A stretch of DNA of 42,403 nt from an uncultured Clostridia bacterium (GCA_947175335.1 CAMWMF010000002.1:111969-154371), one strand, 5' to 3'. Numbered from the stretch's first letter, positions 18,553-26,913 are shown. The notes: generated from the letters alone by a model not told the origin. Numbers and translations are program-made.

Positions 18553-18593
18553 AAAAAAGACCCTCATCGCTCACGCGGCAAAGGGTCTTTTAT
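18553..18593 (-). terminator. Intrinsic terminator after pgk
   Basis: In the minus-strand transcript, AAAAGACCC pairs with GGGTCTTTT across a loop of about 19 nt and is followed by a run of U. It lies 10 bp downstream of the pgk stop codon. Confidence 0.8.
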
Positions 18594-18602
18594 TATTAAT
18601 TC

Positions 18603-19907
18603 TTATTTGTCATTAAGGCAAGCAATGCCGGGAAGAACCTTGCCTTCCAGCAATTCGAGCGAAGCGCCGCCGCCCGTGCTGATGTGGCTCATCTTGTCGG
18701 CAAAGCCGAGCTGTTCAACCGCCGCCGCGCTGTCGCCGCCGCCGATAATCGTTGTGCATTTGCCGTAAACGTCGGCAAGCGCCTGTGCCACAGCGATAGT
18801 GCCCTTTGCGAGCGTCGGGTTTTCAAACACGCCCATAGGTCCGTTCCATACAACCGCTTTGGCGTTTGCTACCTTGCTGGCGTAAAGCGCGCGGGTCTTT
18901 TCGCCGATATCCATACCCATCATGTCGGCAGGGATAGCGTTGCTCGGTACGGTCTTGACTTCTATCGGTCCGTCGATAGGCTCGGGGAAATGCGTGGTTA
19001 CAACGGTGTCGATGGGCAGTACAAGCTCTTTGCCGAGCTTAGCCGCCTTGTCTATCATATCCTTGCAGTAACCGATTTTTTCCTCGTCGAGTAGCGAGGT
19101 GCCGACCTCGTAGCCCTTGGCTTTGAGGAAGGTGTAGGACATGCCGCCGCCGATGATGAGCGTGTCGCACTTGTCCAAAAGGTTGGAAATAACGTTGAGC
19201 TTGTCGGCTACCTTTGCGCCGCCGAGTATGGCTACGAACGGGTGCGGCGGGTTGTCGATAGTCGCGCCCATGACCGACAATTCTTTTTCGATAAGAGTGC
19301 CGCATACAGCTGTCTTGATAATGCCGTATTCTACGATAGCCGCAGTGGACGCGTGCGAGCGGTGCGCAGTGCCGAACGCGTCGTTTACGTACACTTCGGC
19401 GTCAAACGCGAGCGCTTTGCAGAACGCCTCGTCCTTGCCCTCTTCCTCCCAGTGGAAGCGAAGGTTTTCAAGAAGCACTGCCTCGCCGGGCTTTAACGCT
19501 TTGCGCTTGGCTTGGGCGTCGGGGCCGATTACGTCGGTCGCAAACGTCACTTTGCCGTCCAAGAGCTCGTTAAGCTTTTTGGCGACGGGCGCGAGCGTAA
19601 GCTTTTTAGGCTCGTCCTTTTTGGCTTTTTCTATAATGGCTTCGGCGGTGGTTTCGCCCGCTTCGACCTTCTTTTTGTCCTTTTTGTTAAGCTTGACTTC
19701 GGCGGAGAATATGGAGTGCGGCTTGCCCATGTGCGAGCAAAGCGTGACCATAGCGCCCTGACCGAGCAAGTACTTTATGGTGGGCAACGCGCCCATAATG
19801 CGCGTTTCGTCGGTTATTACGCCGTCCTTCATGGGTACGTTAAAGTCGCAACGCACAAGCACGCGCTTGCCTTTTACGTCAACGTCCCGAACAGTCTTTT
19901 TATTCAT
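18603..19907 (-). CDS. pgk: Phosphoglycerate kinase, 434 aa
   Basis: It catalyses the ATP-forming step of glycolysis, 1,3-bisphosphoglycerate plus ADP to 3-phosphoglycerate, in the cytosol. Family signatures are clear: [16 protein letters not shown] near the N-terminus, the substrate-binding [56 protein letters not shown], and the nucleotide-binding [11 protein letters not shown] with [14 protein letters not shown] at the C-terminus. At 434 residues it is longer than the usual 390-400. The extra length comes from a lysine-rich insertion of about 30 residues right after CSHMGKP (residues 64-100), containing a [11 protein letters not shown]-like stretch. The start has AAGGAG about 11 bp upstream. 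It follows the TIM-barrel gene by 49 bp and may be co-transcribed with it. No other glycolytic gene is adjacent. Confidence 0.97.
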   Translation of the reverse strand: MNKKTVRDVDVKGKRVLVRCDFNVPMKDGVITDETRIMGALPTIKYLLGQGAMVTLCSHMGKPHSIFSAEVKLNKKDKKKVEAGETTAEAIIEKAKKDEPKKLTLAPVAKKLNELLDGKVTFATDVIGPDAQAKRKALKPGEAVLLENLRFHWEEEGKDEAFCKALAFDAEVYVNDAFGTAHRSHASTAAIVEYGIIKTAVCGTLIEKELSVMGATIDNPPHPFVAILGGAKVADKLNVISNLLDKCDTLIIGGGMSYTFLKAKGYEVGTSLLDEEKIGYCKDMIDKAAKLGKELVLPIDTVVTTHFPEPIDGPIEVKTVPSNAIPADMMGMDIGEKTRALYASKVANAKAVVWNGPMGVFENPTLAKGTIAVAQALADVYGKCTTIIGGGDSAAAVEQLGFADKMSHISTGGGASLELLEGKVLPGIACLNDK

Positions 19908-19956
19908 GGTTATGTTATCTCCTTATTTGGATTATTAACAGCTTTATGTGTTTTTA

Positions 19957-20748
19957 CTACTGAACAGTACTTCTGTACTGTGCAATCAAAAATTCAAACG
20001 CGTCGCGCACCTGCAAAAAGTCGGTGTACGTATCGCTGCTTGCGGCAAGAAGCACGGGCGCGGTTATCTTGCGCCTGTCGAGGTCGGCAAACAGCTTGTC
20101 AAACCGATACTTACCCTTTCCGGGCAAGCACCACTCGGACTTGTTAAAGTCCTGCACGTCTATAAGGCTTACGCGCTGCGGCGGACACGAATCCAAAAAC
20201 TCGCGTATGTCATACCCCGCGTTTTCGGCCTGGCGAAGACTGAACGACGCGAAAAGCCTCGGGCAGCGCTCCATTATCTTTTTGAAAAACTCGGGCGTGG
20301 CCGCGTACGACCAACGCATATTTTTAAGCGAAAGACTGACGCCGTAGGTCGCCGCAATATCGGACAACTGGCTGAACCGCTGCGCCAAACGCTGATAGTC
20401 GAACTCCTTGGTGTCGGTCAGGTTAATCGGGCCGCGGAATGTGTAGAACTTGGCGCCGAACGCAAAGCACGCGTAACACACCTTGCGGAAAATAAGCTCC
20501 GCATCGGCACGCACGCGCAAATTCGGCGAAAACAACTGCGGCTCAAACTGCGTGGACAACGGCGAAACCGCCGCCACTTCTACCCCCATCCTAAGCTGAG
20601 CGAGCTTATCCACGTACGCTTTTTCATAATCGGAAAAGGTATGCAGACACATCTCGGCGGTGTCGACGCGCATCTTGCGCATTAGGTCGAACACATTCTC
20701 GGCCGGTGCGGTATTGAAAAATGTTGATGTGGATAAACCAATCTTCAT
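19957..20748 (-). CDS. TIM-barrel sugar phosphate isomerase/epimerase-like protein, 263 aa
   Basis: The protein opens with MKIGLSTSTFF, the first beta strand of xylose isomerase-like/AP endonuclease family-2 barrels. The alternating strand-helix pattern continues (RVDTAEMCLHTFSDYEK, LAQLRMGVEVAAVSPLSTQF, GVSLSLKNMRW, PQRVSLIDVQDF). The length of 263 residues is normal for the family. In most members conserved Glu, Asp and His residues bind a divalent metal. Here several are not obvious (E32 and D147/D208-like positions are only candidates), so the substrate and even the catalytic activity are uncertain. It is cytoplasmic. The start ATG at 20748 lies 9 bp after a TATAAT box, so the transcript is nearly leaderless. 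pgk follows 49 bp downstream. Confidence 0.75.
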   Translation of the reverse strand: MKIGLSTSTFFNTAPAENVFDLMRKMRVDTAEMCLHTFSDYEKAYVDKLAQLRMGVEVAAVSPLSTQFEPQLFSPNLRVRADAELIFRKVCYACFAFGAKFYTFRGPINLTDTKEFDYQRLAQRFSQLSDIAATYGVSLSLKNMRWSYAATPEFFKKIMERCPRLFASFSLRQAENAGYDIREFLDSCPPQRVSLIDVQDFNKSEWCLPGKGKYRFDKLFADLDRRKITAPVLLAASSDTYTDFLQVRDAFEFLIAQYRSTVQ

Positions 20749-20756
20749 ACGGTATA

Positions 20757-20785
20757 ATTATACCATATATGGTAAAAAAAGGCAA
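20757..20785 (-). promoter_or_regulatory. Promoter of the TIM-barrel gene (nearly leaderless)
   Basis: On the minus strand, TTGCCT (20780-20785) and TATAAT (20757-20762) are separated by 17 bp. Only 8 bp separate the -10 box from the ATG at 20748, so the mRNA leader is at most 1-2 nt. Overlapping ACCATATATGGT (20763-20774) is a perfect 12-bp palindrome in the spacer and could be an operator. Confidence 0.7.
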
Positions 20786-20789
20786 GCGT

Positions 20790-20925
20790 TTGTAATTCGG
20801 AATTCGGAATTATGAATTCGGAATTAAAAGATAAATTTTATTAAATTTTGCGGCTATCGCAGCACACATGTTGTGCAATTATTATTGATAATTCCGCATT
20901 CCGCATTCCTAATTCAATTTAAATT
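20790..20925. repeat. AATTCGGAATT/GCATTCC repeat cluster
   Basis: Units AATTCGGAATTCGGAATT and GAATTCGGAATTA occupy 20792-20826. Related TTCCGCATTCCGCATTCC units lie at 20890-20909 and run into the end of the following phosphatase-like gene, supplying its stop codon. The 60 bp between the two parts is AT-rich and shows no gene. Confidence 0.7.
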
Positions 20926-22072
20926 CCATTAATACGGGGTTATGGTCGCTGAACGCATAGTCGGTGTCGATAGTGTTTTCGCGCACAACGGTAATATTAT
21001 CGGATACAATAAACCCGTCCACAACCGTGCTGTAATTAATGCCCTTCGTATACGGCATTTCGGCGCCACGGCATGTGGCAACGTCGGCGCTTGCGGCAAT
21101 GGAAAATCCCTGCGCCAACTCGGCATTATGCAGCACAGAATTTTTGACCCAGTCGGGCGTTTTTTGATCGCTCGGGAAATGCTGCAACGCCACCTCGTCG
21201 CTGTCAAACTTGTCCGCTATCAAACAATGGTTAAAGTCCCCGCCCGCTACTACGTAATTGCCTTTTGCGTATTCCTCGGCAAGCACGCCGTTTAACATTT
21301 TAAGTTGCGCGGCGCGAATGGTGCCGCCCTCGTCGTAAGCCGACATGTGCAGGTTGATAAGCACCAGCTGTTTTTCACTGCCCTCGATAGGCAGATAATG
21401 CACGGCGAAGCACCGATCGAGGTCGAACAGCTTGTCTATAAGCGCCGTGGTAACGGGGAAAGACCGCCGCACCGCACTATCGATTTTGTAGTTGGAAAGC
21501 GTCAGTATACCCGCGTTTATCGTGCCGATAGGATCGTTAAACGGGTATTGCAAGTATGCCGTGTGAAAGTTTTCGGCATACGTCGAGCAATGCGACGGAA
21601 GCGCGCTCTGCATCGCTTTAATCATGTTAATGTCGTAGCTGCGATCGGCGCGCTCGTCCACCTCTTGCAACAAGCAGAAGTCGGGGTTATTGTCTTTAAG
21701 TAATTGCGCCTGACCGTCCACGTTCTTTTGCACGTCATTTTTGTTCAAGCCCTTGGCATACGTGCCGGTTATCTCCCTACCGTCGTTCATGACGCCGGTA
21801 TCCATAAAGAACGAATACTCGGGCGAATACGCGCCGAACCCGACGTTGTACGACAACACGGTGTAAGAGGTATCAAGCTGTACTTGCTCGGCTACACTCC
21901 CCGACACAGACAGCTTGTAGTTGTCCTCTATGCGGTAATACTGCGCTATTACGTAAATAACGTACCCGCCAATAAGCAGTATCATCACCGCGATAAGCGA
22001 CAGTATGGCGATTGCAAATATTTTCATCAGCCATACTTTTTTCGAATTAAATGTAAAATCTATGTTACTCAT
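20909..22072 (-). CDS. Membrane-anchored endonuclease/exonuclease/phosphatase-family protein, 387 aa
   Basis: A single membrane helix near residues 12-42 is followed by an EEP (DNase I-like) catalytic domain. Visible motifs are VLSYNVGF, CLLQEVDERAD (metal-binding Glu), LINLHMSAYDEGG, VAGGDFNHCL (D-x-N) and SDHNPVLMEF (catalytic His at the C-terminus), which together make the standard active-site set. It should act on the outer face of the membrane. The substrate could be a nucleic acid, a phospholipid or another phosphoester, and the family alone does not decide. I use the ATG at 22072. A TTG 18 bp further upstream is in frame but falls inside the promoter (TACAAT at 22082-22087), so the longer form cannot be made from that transcript. 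The stop codon lies within the AATTC-type repeat. Confidence 0.82.
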   Translation of the reverse strand: MSNIDFTFNSKKVWLMKIFAIAILSLIAVMILLIGGYVIYVIAQYYRIEDNYKLSVSGSVAEQVQLDTSYTVLSYNVGFGAYSPEYSFFMDTGVMNDGREITGTYAKGLNKNDVQKNVDGQAQLLKDNNPDFCLLQEVDERADRSYDINMIKAMQSALPSHCSTYAENFHTAYLQYPFNDPIGTINAGILTLSNYKIDSAVRRSFPVTTALIDKLFDLDRCFAVHYLPIEGSEKQLVLINLHMSAYDEGGTIRAAQLKMLNGVLAEEYAKGNYVVAGGDFNHCLIADKFDSDEVALQHFPSDQKTPDWVKNSVLHNAELAQGFSIAASADVATCRGAEMPYTKGINYSTVVDGFIVSDNITVVRENTIDTDYAFSDHNPVLMEFKLN

Positions 22073-22081
22073 AACACAACC

Positions 22082-22110
22082 ATTGTACAATATTATTTAA
22101 AGAATTTCAA
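22082..22110 (-). promoter_or_regulatory. Promoter of the EEP-domain gene (leaderless or nearly so)
   Basis: TTGAAA (22105-22110) and TACAAT (22082-22087) are 17 bp apart on the minus strand. The ATG at 22072 begins 9 bp after the -10 box, which leaves at most about 3 nt of leader. Confidence 0.65.
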
Positions 22111-22134
22111 TACCAGAGCGAAAAAATTTTTTGC

Positions 22135-22180
22135 AACAAAAAAGGCGTTCGGTAATTTTTGCTATTACCGCAACGCCTTT
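22135..22180 (-). terminator. Large hairpin terminator after the small membrane gene
   Basis: AAAGGCGTT (22141-22149) pairs with AACGCCTTT (22172-22180), and the stem continues as CGGTAAT with ATTACCG. Read on the minus strand, the stem is followed by six U residues. It lies about 100 bp downstream of the gene ending at 22277; the 22181-22276 stretch between them shows nothing else. Confidence 0.7.
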
Positions 22181-22276
22181 AAATGCCGTAATTTGCGTTG
22201 TACACGGAATTTTGCCCGCAATGCTTGTTTATACCGCCCTGCTAGCTTTACTCGCATACACACACTGTAAATGTAT

Positions 22277-22809
22277 TTATTCGGGCTTTAACAATATCAC
22301 TTCACGGAATCTGGACGAATACAAAATATCTATCTCTTTATCGCAAAATTTGCCCCAGCAATTATCGACGCTGCTTTTGTACTTATAGTGAACACCGTTA
22401 TACTTAAATCCAATGCTTATCCTATATTCCGGCGCATCACCGAATAACCTTTCGTATACGGCGGTATTTGTTTCTTTTATCTTAGTCGAGTACGCTGTTA
22501 TCATAACCGCGTCTTTCAGCCACATTTCCATTTCCTTTTTAATGCTAATGGATTTGCGCACCCATTTCACAAAGTAATACCATATAAGCGACAAGGCAAC
22601 ACATATTGCCAAAATGCCTATTGCACATATGCCCCAATTAACACTGCCGAGCGCGGTATATATCGCCAATAAGATAATGCCTATTACGCCGCCCACCGAA
22701 CAAAAGCAACCGCGACTATCGCCAAAGTCACCAACGACTTATACGAGTCTACTATAAGTCCGTATTTTAACGAACCGGCTATTCTTTTTTCATTGAAGTC
22801 TTTGTCCAT
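22277..22809 (-). pseudogene. Small membrane protein, apparently split by a frameshift near 22700
   Basis: An ATG at 22809 opens a 41-codon frame (22684-22809) starting MDKDFNEKRIAGSLKYGL. It stops just as a hydrophobic helix (SLVTLAIVAVAF) begins. A second, overlapping frame starts at a GTG at 22696 and continues with the same hydrophobic character (VGGVIGIILLAIYTALGSVNW, 139 aa). It then has a third helix near residues 28-47 and a soluble C-terminal part of about 90 residues. Joining the frames near 22700 would give one protein of about 175 residues with two or three membrane helices. The GTG has no Shine-Dalgarno site, which supports a frameshift or sequence error over a separate start. 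I recognise no family. It lies 29 bp after the DUF3795 gene and probably shares its promoter. Confidence 0.55.
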
Positions 22810-22838
22810 TTCTCGACGTTTCAACAATGCAAAAAATT

Positions 22839-23174
22839 TTAATTATTTTTTAGATTGTTAAGCGCTTGGGCGTTGTTGGATATAACCATGCCGACGGTTT
22901 GGCATTTTTCCATTTCCGCGCAAGAGCCGCAAGTTTCGTGCTTTTTGCCGAGCGCGCATTGTCTTATTGGGCACAAGCTATCGCAAAACGGTGTCTTTAC
23001 TCCGTCCATACGGCAGCCCTCGCAATTTATCATTTCGGGCGTGATTTCCACCCCGTTCATTTGTGACCAAAGCTTTGCGGTCTTTTTCCGCAGCTCGTCG
23101 TCGTTGTTGAGCGTTGCAATACGCGCGTCGCACGTTTCGCAATCCAATCCGCAGTATGCAATAAGTTTTTTCAT
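22839..23174 (-). CDS. DUF3795 Cys-rich protein, 111 aa
   Basis: The protein starts MKKLIAYCGLDCETCDA, the hallmark of the DUF3795 family of small Cys-rich proteins. It continues with paired Cys (NCEGC, CDSLCPIRQC, CGSCAEMEKC), for about 12 Cys in 111 residues. These could bind zinc or an iron-sulfur cluster; the family function is not known. I start at the ATG at 23174 because GGAGGAG (23185-23191) is ideally placed about 10 bp upstream. An in-frame extension of 13 codons upstream lies in the promoter leader. A TTGAAA/17/TACAAT promoter sits at 23202-23230. The small, possibly frameshifted membrane gene follows. Confidence 0.88.
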   Translation of the reverse strand: MKKLIAYCGLDCETCDARIATLNNDDELRKKTAKLWSQMNGVEITPEMINCEGCRMDGVKTPFCDSLCPIRQCALGKKHETCGSCAEMEKCQTVGMVISNNAQALNNLKNN

Positions 23175-23201
23175 ATGTATTGTTCTCCTCCTATTTTTAA
23201 G

Positions 23202-23230
23202 ATTGTACCACAATATAAAGCGCTTTTCAA
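23202..23230 (-). promoter_or_regulatory. Promoter of the DUF3795 gene
   Basis: TTGAAA (23225-23230) and TACAAT (23202-23207) are 17 bp apart on the minus strand. In contrast with the leaderless genes, a leader of about 20 nt with a full Shine-Dalgarno site follows. Confidence 0.7.
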
Positions 23231-23249
23231 GAGGTAATTACAATTAAAG

Positions 23250-23278
23250 TTGATTTTTGCCTAAGACTGTGATATAGT
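23250..23278 (+). promoter_or_regulatory. Promoter of the MATE transporter gene
   Basis: TTGATT (23250-23255) and TATAGT (23273-23278) are 17 bp apart, giving a leader of about 48 nt before the ATG at 23333. It is back to back with the DUF3795 promoter, only about 20 bp away. Confidence 0.6.
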
Positions 23279-23332
23279 CAAGCCGTACAAGATATGTTAT
23301 CGATATAAATTAAGATTGTACAAAGGAAAACT

Positions 23333-24676
23333 ATGAAAGAAAAGTTAGCACAATTGAAAAAGTTTAATTGGCGATTGTTTGCCGCATTATGCGCTTTGGC
23401 GCTCATTCCCGCGATTTACCAAACAGTCAAAACGTTTATCATTTCGGCAAACAATCAAAGCGCTGTATTTAACATTATCGGTCAAATGGAATGGTTTGAC
23501 CTAATCAACGAAACGTTGCAAGCATTTTTAATCATTCCGCTGTATTCCATACTTAATAAAATTTTTAAAAACGATAAAGAAAATTTTGCTAATCACACCT
23601 TTAAAACCGGATTACTGACATTTATTATCTATACTTTATTTTCGGTCGGCGTGCTTATTTACGGCGTTGTTCTAATAAAAGCAATGAATCCCAAAGAAAT
23701 CGACGTAGGCGCTGTAAACGCATACCTGCAACTTGAAACGGTTGCATTTATGATCGGTATAATCGTAAGCTTTGTAAACGTTGTGTTTGTCGTAATCGGA
23801 AAAGACAAAAACGTCTACATATTTTTGGCAATAAATACCGTACTTTCCGTAATTGCCGATTTTGCGCTTATACCGAACTTCGGCGTGTGCGGCATTGCTA
23901 TATCGAATATAATCGTAAATACCATCCTTGCAATATCCTGCTTTATGTTACTTTATCTTCAAAAGCACATTAAGTTTTGTTGGTTTCACAAAAGCGATTT
24001 GCCCATACTTAAAGAATGGTGCAAGGTCGGCGTTTTTTCGGGCGTACAACAATTTATCGACAATCTTATTTATGCCGTGATGATATGTAAAATGGTCAAC
24101 ATGGTCGCCGAGCAAGGCAATTACTGGATTGCAAACAATTTTATTTGGGGTTGGATGCTTATTCCTATATCCGCCCTATCGGAAGTTATACGACGAGATT
24201 GCAAGGACGGATACGCGCAGTTAAGCCAATTCAACTATTACTTTATTGCCACAGCAGTTATTGCAATTTGGGCAATAACTATTCCCTTGTGGACGCCGTT
24301 CTATCGATACGCTGAAAACTTGCAAAACGCAAACGAAATTTTTTCTATCACAATTAAGCTTGCACCGTTCTATATCGCATACACGGGCTGCGCAATAATA
24401 GACAATATATTTGTAGGTCTCGGTAAAACAATATACAATGCCATAAATTCACTGATAATCAATTTGGTTTATTACGGCATTTTCTATATTCTTTACATTA
24501 CAAACGCCATAACCTTCGATATGAATACTATTATTCTAATGTTCGGATTTGGCATGGTCGTGCACTTAGCTGTATCACTGATTGAAGAAAAATTATTCTT
24601 ACGTAGATTTGAAATAAAAAAGCAGTTAGCTGATAATTCCGAAACTGCTGAAATGAAATGTACCATAGATGATTAA
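23333..24676 (+). CDS. MATE-family (multidrug and toxin extrusion) transporter, 447 aa
   Basis: This is an integral membrane protein with about twelve hydrophobic helices spread over its full length, the normal size and layout of MATE exporters (Na+ or H+ antiport of cationic compounds). Family-like features are the repeated helix-loop organisation in two halves. The centre has FALIPNFGVCGIAISNII, like the usual D-x-x-L-I-x-x-F-x-x-G-V-x-G-A-A segment, and FSGVQQFIDNLIYAVMICKM starts the second half. The substrate cannot be told. The ATG has AAAGGA about 6 bp upstream. The gene is AT-rich compared with the left half of the window, and it ends 28 bp before a bidirectional terminator shared with the MACPF gene. 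Confidence 0.8.
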   Translation: MKEKLAQLKKFNWRLFAALCALALIPAIYQTVKTFIISANNQSAVFNIIGQMEWFDLINETLQAFLIIPLYSILNKIFKNDKENFANHTFKTGLLTFIIYTLFSVGVLIYGVVLIKAMNPKEIDVGAVNAYLQLETVAFMIGIIVSFVNVVFVVIGKDKNVYIFLAINTVLSVIADFALIPNFGVCGIAISNIIVNTILAISCFMLLYLQKHIKFCWFHKSDLPILKEWCKVGVFSGVQQFIDNLIYAVMICKMVNMVAEQGNYWIANNFIWGWMLIPISALSEVIRRDCKDGYAQLSQFNYYFIATAVIAIWAITIPLWTPFYRYAENLQNANEIFSITIKLAPFYIAYTGCAIIDNIFVGLGKTIYNAINSLIINLVYYGIFYILYITNAITFDMNTIILMFGFGMVVHLAVSLIEEKLFLRRFEIKKQLADNSETAEMKCTIDD

Positions 24677-24704
24677 AACTCTTCATTCTGCGAACAGTAA
24701 TATC

Positions 24705-24737
24705 AAAAGACGCTTAGATGATTCCAAGCGTCTTTTT
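24705..24737. terminator. Bidirectional intrinsic terminator between convergent genes
   Basis: AAAAGACGCTT (24705-24715) pairs with AAGCGTCTTTTT (24726-24737) across a 10-nt loop, with A and T runs on either side. It can end both the MATE transcript on the plus strand and the MACPF transcript on the minus strand. Confidence 0.85.
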
Positions 24738-24749
24738 GCTTACTATTTT

Positions 24750-26633
24750 TTAATATTCCGATTCGGGCAACTTGTCACTGTTTACACCGCCGCGCATATC
24801 CCCTACACCCGTAGGACAAATGCTGTTATAAGCGCCGTTATATCCGCTTACCTCAAGCTTTCCTTCATTTTTACAGCTCTTATATGAGCTCTCGTAGCTT
24901 TTAACCTCTTGACCTATCATTCCGCCGGCATAGCAATAGCCGCCGATATAATGGTAACCGTGCAAATTTCCGTGATTGTTGCAATCGCTAAACTTTACCT
25001 TGGCGCCTTCTCCTACCATTCCGCCCACGCTGGCGGCATATCTGCGACTGACAAGCGGAATATAATTTTCGCATTGATTGATTTTAGCGTCATACGCATA
25101 TCCCGCTATACCGCCGACATGCGCGTTGCCGTTGGTGTCGGTATCATAGCTAAACGTGCCCGACGATATTTTTACTTTTTCCACCGTGCCGTAGAGCGTT
25201 CCCGCAACGACGCCGAAATACACGCGCGTTTTGGAATTATTAACCTTCGGACCGTTGACCTTTACTTGTATATCCTTGAACTCGAGATTCTTTACCACAC
25301 CCTTGGCGCCTATGTAACCGAACAAACCGAAGTAAATCCTGCTGTCCTTTTCGGCAATTTCGGTGCGGCGCTTCATGTTCGTTATAGCATGTTTGTCGCC
25401 GTCAAGCTCACCGTTAAACGGCTTTTCGCGATAGTGTCCGCCTATTGCCTGCCAATCGGCATATGAGCTCAAATCGATATCGTTTTTCAATCTGAAATAG
25501 GCGTCCATATTAAGACTTATATTCGCCAAATGTTCTGCCTTCGATATAATAAACGGATCGTCCTTTGTTCCACTGCCGCTTTCATAATCAACCTTATTTG
25601 AAAATTGAAATAGTTCTATAATTCCTTTATACGCGTTTTCGTAATACTTGTTAAATGCGTTTTCCATTTCGCCTGCCATAGACGCATATTCTTGGGGCAG
25701 CATTTGCCACAGCGGAATAAGTCCGTCGTCGGAATAGCGTATAAGCGCGGCACTGCAATCCTTTTGATTAAACGAGTCCCACCACGTTTTGTAGTTTTCC
25801 TTAAAATTATCGATTGAGCTGGCGCCGAACGAATTGCCGCCATATGCAATTGCGGTAAAAGACATTTCAACATCCGTCGCCTCTTTACCGAGTACCGACT
25901 TGACGGTATTCATAGCGTCTACTCCGGCTTGTACGCCCTCTACGCCGAACTTAAGCTTTCTCGACAGCTCGGATACTTTTTCGGAGTTTATTGTGACCTT
26001 GTTTGTGACGGTGCTGAAATATGTGTTTAACCGCCCGCCAAAAATAGCCGAGCCTATTAAGTGAGTTCCGTAAGTACGGAAAAACTTAAAAAACTCTTGA
26101 TCATTCCGATTGTTGTATAAATGTTTAAGGCTATCTTTATATGTGCTTGACAGATAATCGATATATTGTCCGCTCTCGGCATAATCAACAAGCGACAGAC
26201 TGAATCGTTCTATATAATGGTCAAGCACGCTGTAATACTTTTCGGAATAATTCTTATATTCGAAGCTTACGCTCGAAGTCAACCCCAGCTCAATGCCCAT
26301 GCTCATGCCCGACGCTTCACCGCCGACATTAGTATTGACCTTATAAGCGAGCGACGAATTTGTCATTAAATCGGCGATGGAATTTGTGGAATACGTCTTG
26401 ACATAATTATATTGCCACATGTTAATGTCAAACATAGCTTTGCTGAGTTTGGATCTGTCCAAAACCGATACGCCCTTTTTGTAGTCGTTGTAATTATTTG
26501 CAAACACAACATCGACCGTTCGACCGACGCCCGTTTTCAAATATTCTTCGCTGAAATCATTTGTTATGTCCATGTCATTGCTGATTGGAATACAATAAAT
26601 ATCCTCATCAACAAGTTCTTTGAGTTCCATCAT
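24750..26633 (-). CDS. MACPF-domain protein with C-terminal GLUG-type repeats, 627 aa
   Basis: Residues 1-345 form a membrane-attack-complex/perforin domain. The signature Y-G-T-H is at 188-191 (FFRTYGTHLIGSAIFGG), preceded by a long helical stretch, and AIAYGGNS (261-268) and LIPLWQML (305-312) match later MACPF elements. Family members oligomerise and insert hairpins to form pores. After a linker (YESGSGTKDDPFIIS) come GLUG-type beta repeats: FRLKNDIDLSSYADWQAIGG, then NAHVGGIAGY, ASVGGMVGE and YCYAGGMIGQ with following C-N-x-G segments. No signal peptide is visible, so export would need lysis or another route. The start is MM with GGGAGG 5-8 bp upstream. A 10-bp inverted repeat flanks its promoter. 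Target and role (toxin, inter-bacterial weapon or host-directed factor) are unknown. Confidence 0.85.
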   Translation of the reverse strand: MMELKELVDEDIYCIPISNDMDITNDFSEEYLKTGVGRTVDVVFANNYNDYKKGVSVLDRSKLSKAMFDINMWQYNYVKTYSTNSIADLMTNSSLAYKVNTNVGGEASGMSMGIELGLTSSVSFEYKNYSEKYYSVLDHYIERFSLSLVDYAESGQYIDYLSSTYKDSLKHLYNNRNDQEFFKFFRTYGTHLIGSAIFGGRLNTYFSTVTNKVTINSEKVSELSRKLKFGVEGVQAGVDAMNTVKSVLGKEATDVEMSFTAIAYGGNSFGASSIDNFKENYKTWWDSFNQKDCSAALIRYSDDGLIPLWQMLPQEYASMAGEMENAFNKYYENAYKGIIELFQFSNKVDYESGSGTKDDPFIISKAEHLANISLNMDAYFRLKNDIDLSSYADWQAIGGHYREKPFNGELDGDKHAITNMKRRTEIAEKDSRIYFGLFGYIGAKGVVKNLEFKDIQVKVNGPKVNNSKTRVYFGVVAGTLYGTVEKVKISSGTFSYDTDTNGNAHVGGIAGYAYDAKINQCENYIPLVSRRYAASVGGMVGEGAKVKFSDCNNHGNLHGYHYIGGYCYAGGMIGQEVKSYESSYKSCKNEGKLEVSGYNGAYNSICPTGVGDMRGGVNSDKLPESEY

Positions 26634-26669
26634 CTTACCCTCCCAATATTGAATTTTTTTTCAGCCGTA

Positions 26670-26731
26670 TCGGAAAATCGACACGACTGATTACAAAATT
26701 ATTATACAATAAAATATACCTGATTTTCCGA
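26670..26731 (-). promoter_or_regulatory. MACPF gene control region: -10 box flanked by a 10-bp inverted repeat
   Basis: TCGGAAAATC (26670-26679) and GATTTTCCGA (26722-26731) are perfect inverted copies 42 bp apart. Between them, on the minus strand, TATAAT lies at 26701-26706; a good -35 box is not evident. The layout suits a repressor or activator site with DNA looping. The rest of the 26732-26870 stretch shows nothing recognisable. Confidence 0.55.
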
Positions 26732-26875
26732 ATTTGTCTGTTACGAAATTTAGCTATTTTGTCGGTAAAATGCAGCATTAAAAAGAATTATGTTGTTTTG
26801 ATTTTCGCCATACGGAAGTGAGCTATGATATTGTGAAATGTTGTTGATAAACTTAGTCACGTTTATACGAACAGC

Positions 26876-26904
26876 TTGCAAATCGGAGGAAATTGTACTA
26901 TAAT
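26876..26904 (+). promoter_or_regulatory. Promoter of the DUF3592 gene (leaderless)
   Basis: TTGCAA (26876-26881) and TATAAT (26899-26904) are exactly 17 bp apart. The ATG at 26914 starts 9 bp after the -10 box. A GGAGG at 26885-26889 lies in the promoter spacer and so would not be transcribed. Confidence 0.7.
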
Positions 26905-26913
26905 ATCTGCGAT

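Noticed and set aside
22073-22090. Upstream TTG start for the EEP gene
   Set aside because: It overlaps the -10 box of the predicted promoter, so it would not be transcribed.
26893-26913. TTG start with adjacent GGAGG for the DUF3592 gene
   Set aside because: GGAGG falls in the spacer between -35 and -10 and is only 3 bp from the TTG; the promoter reading fits better.
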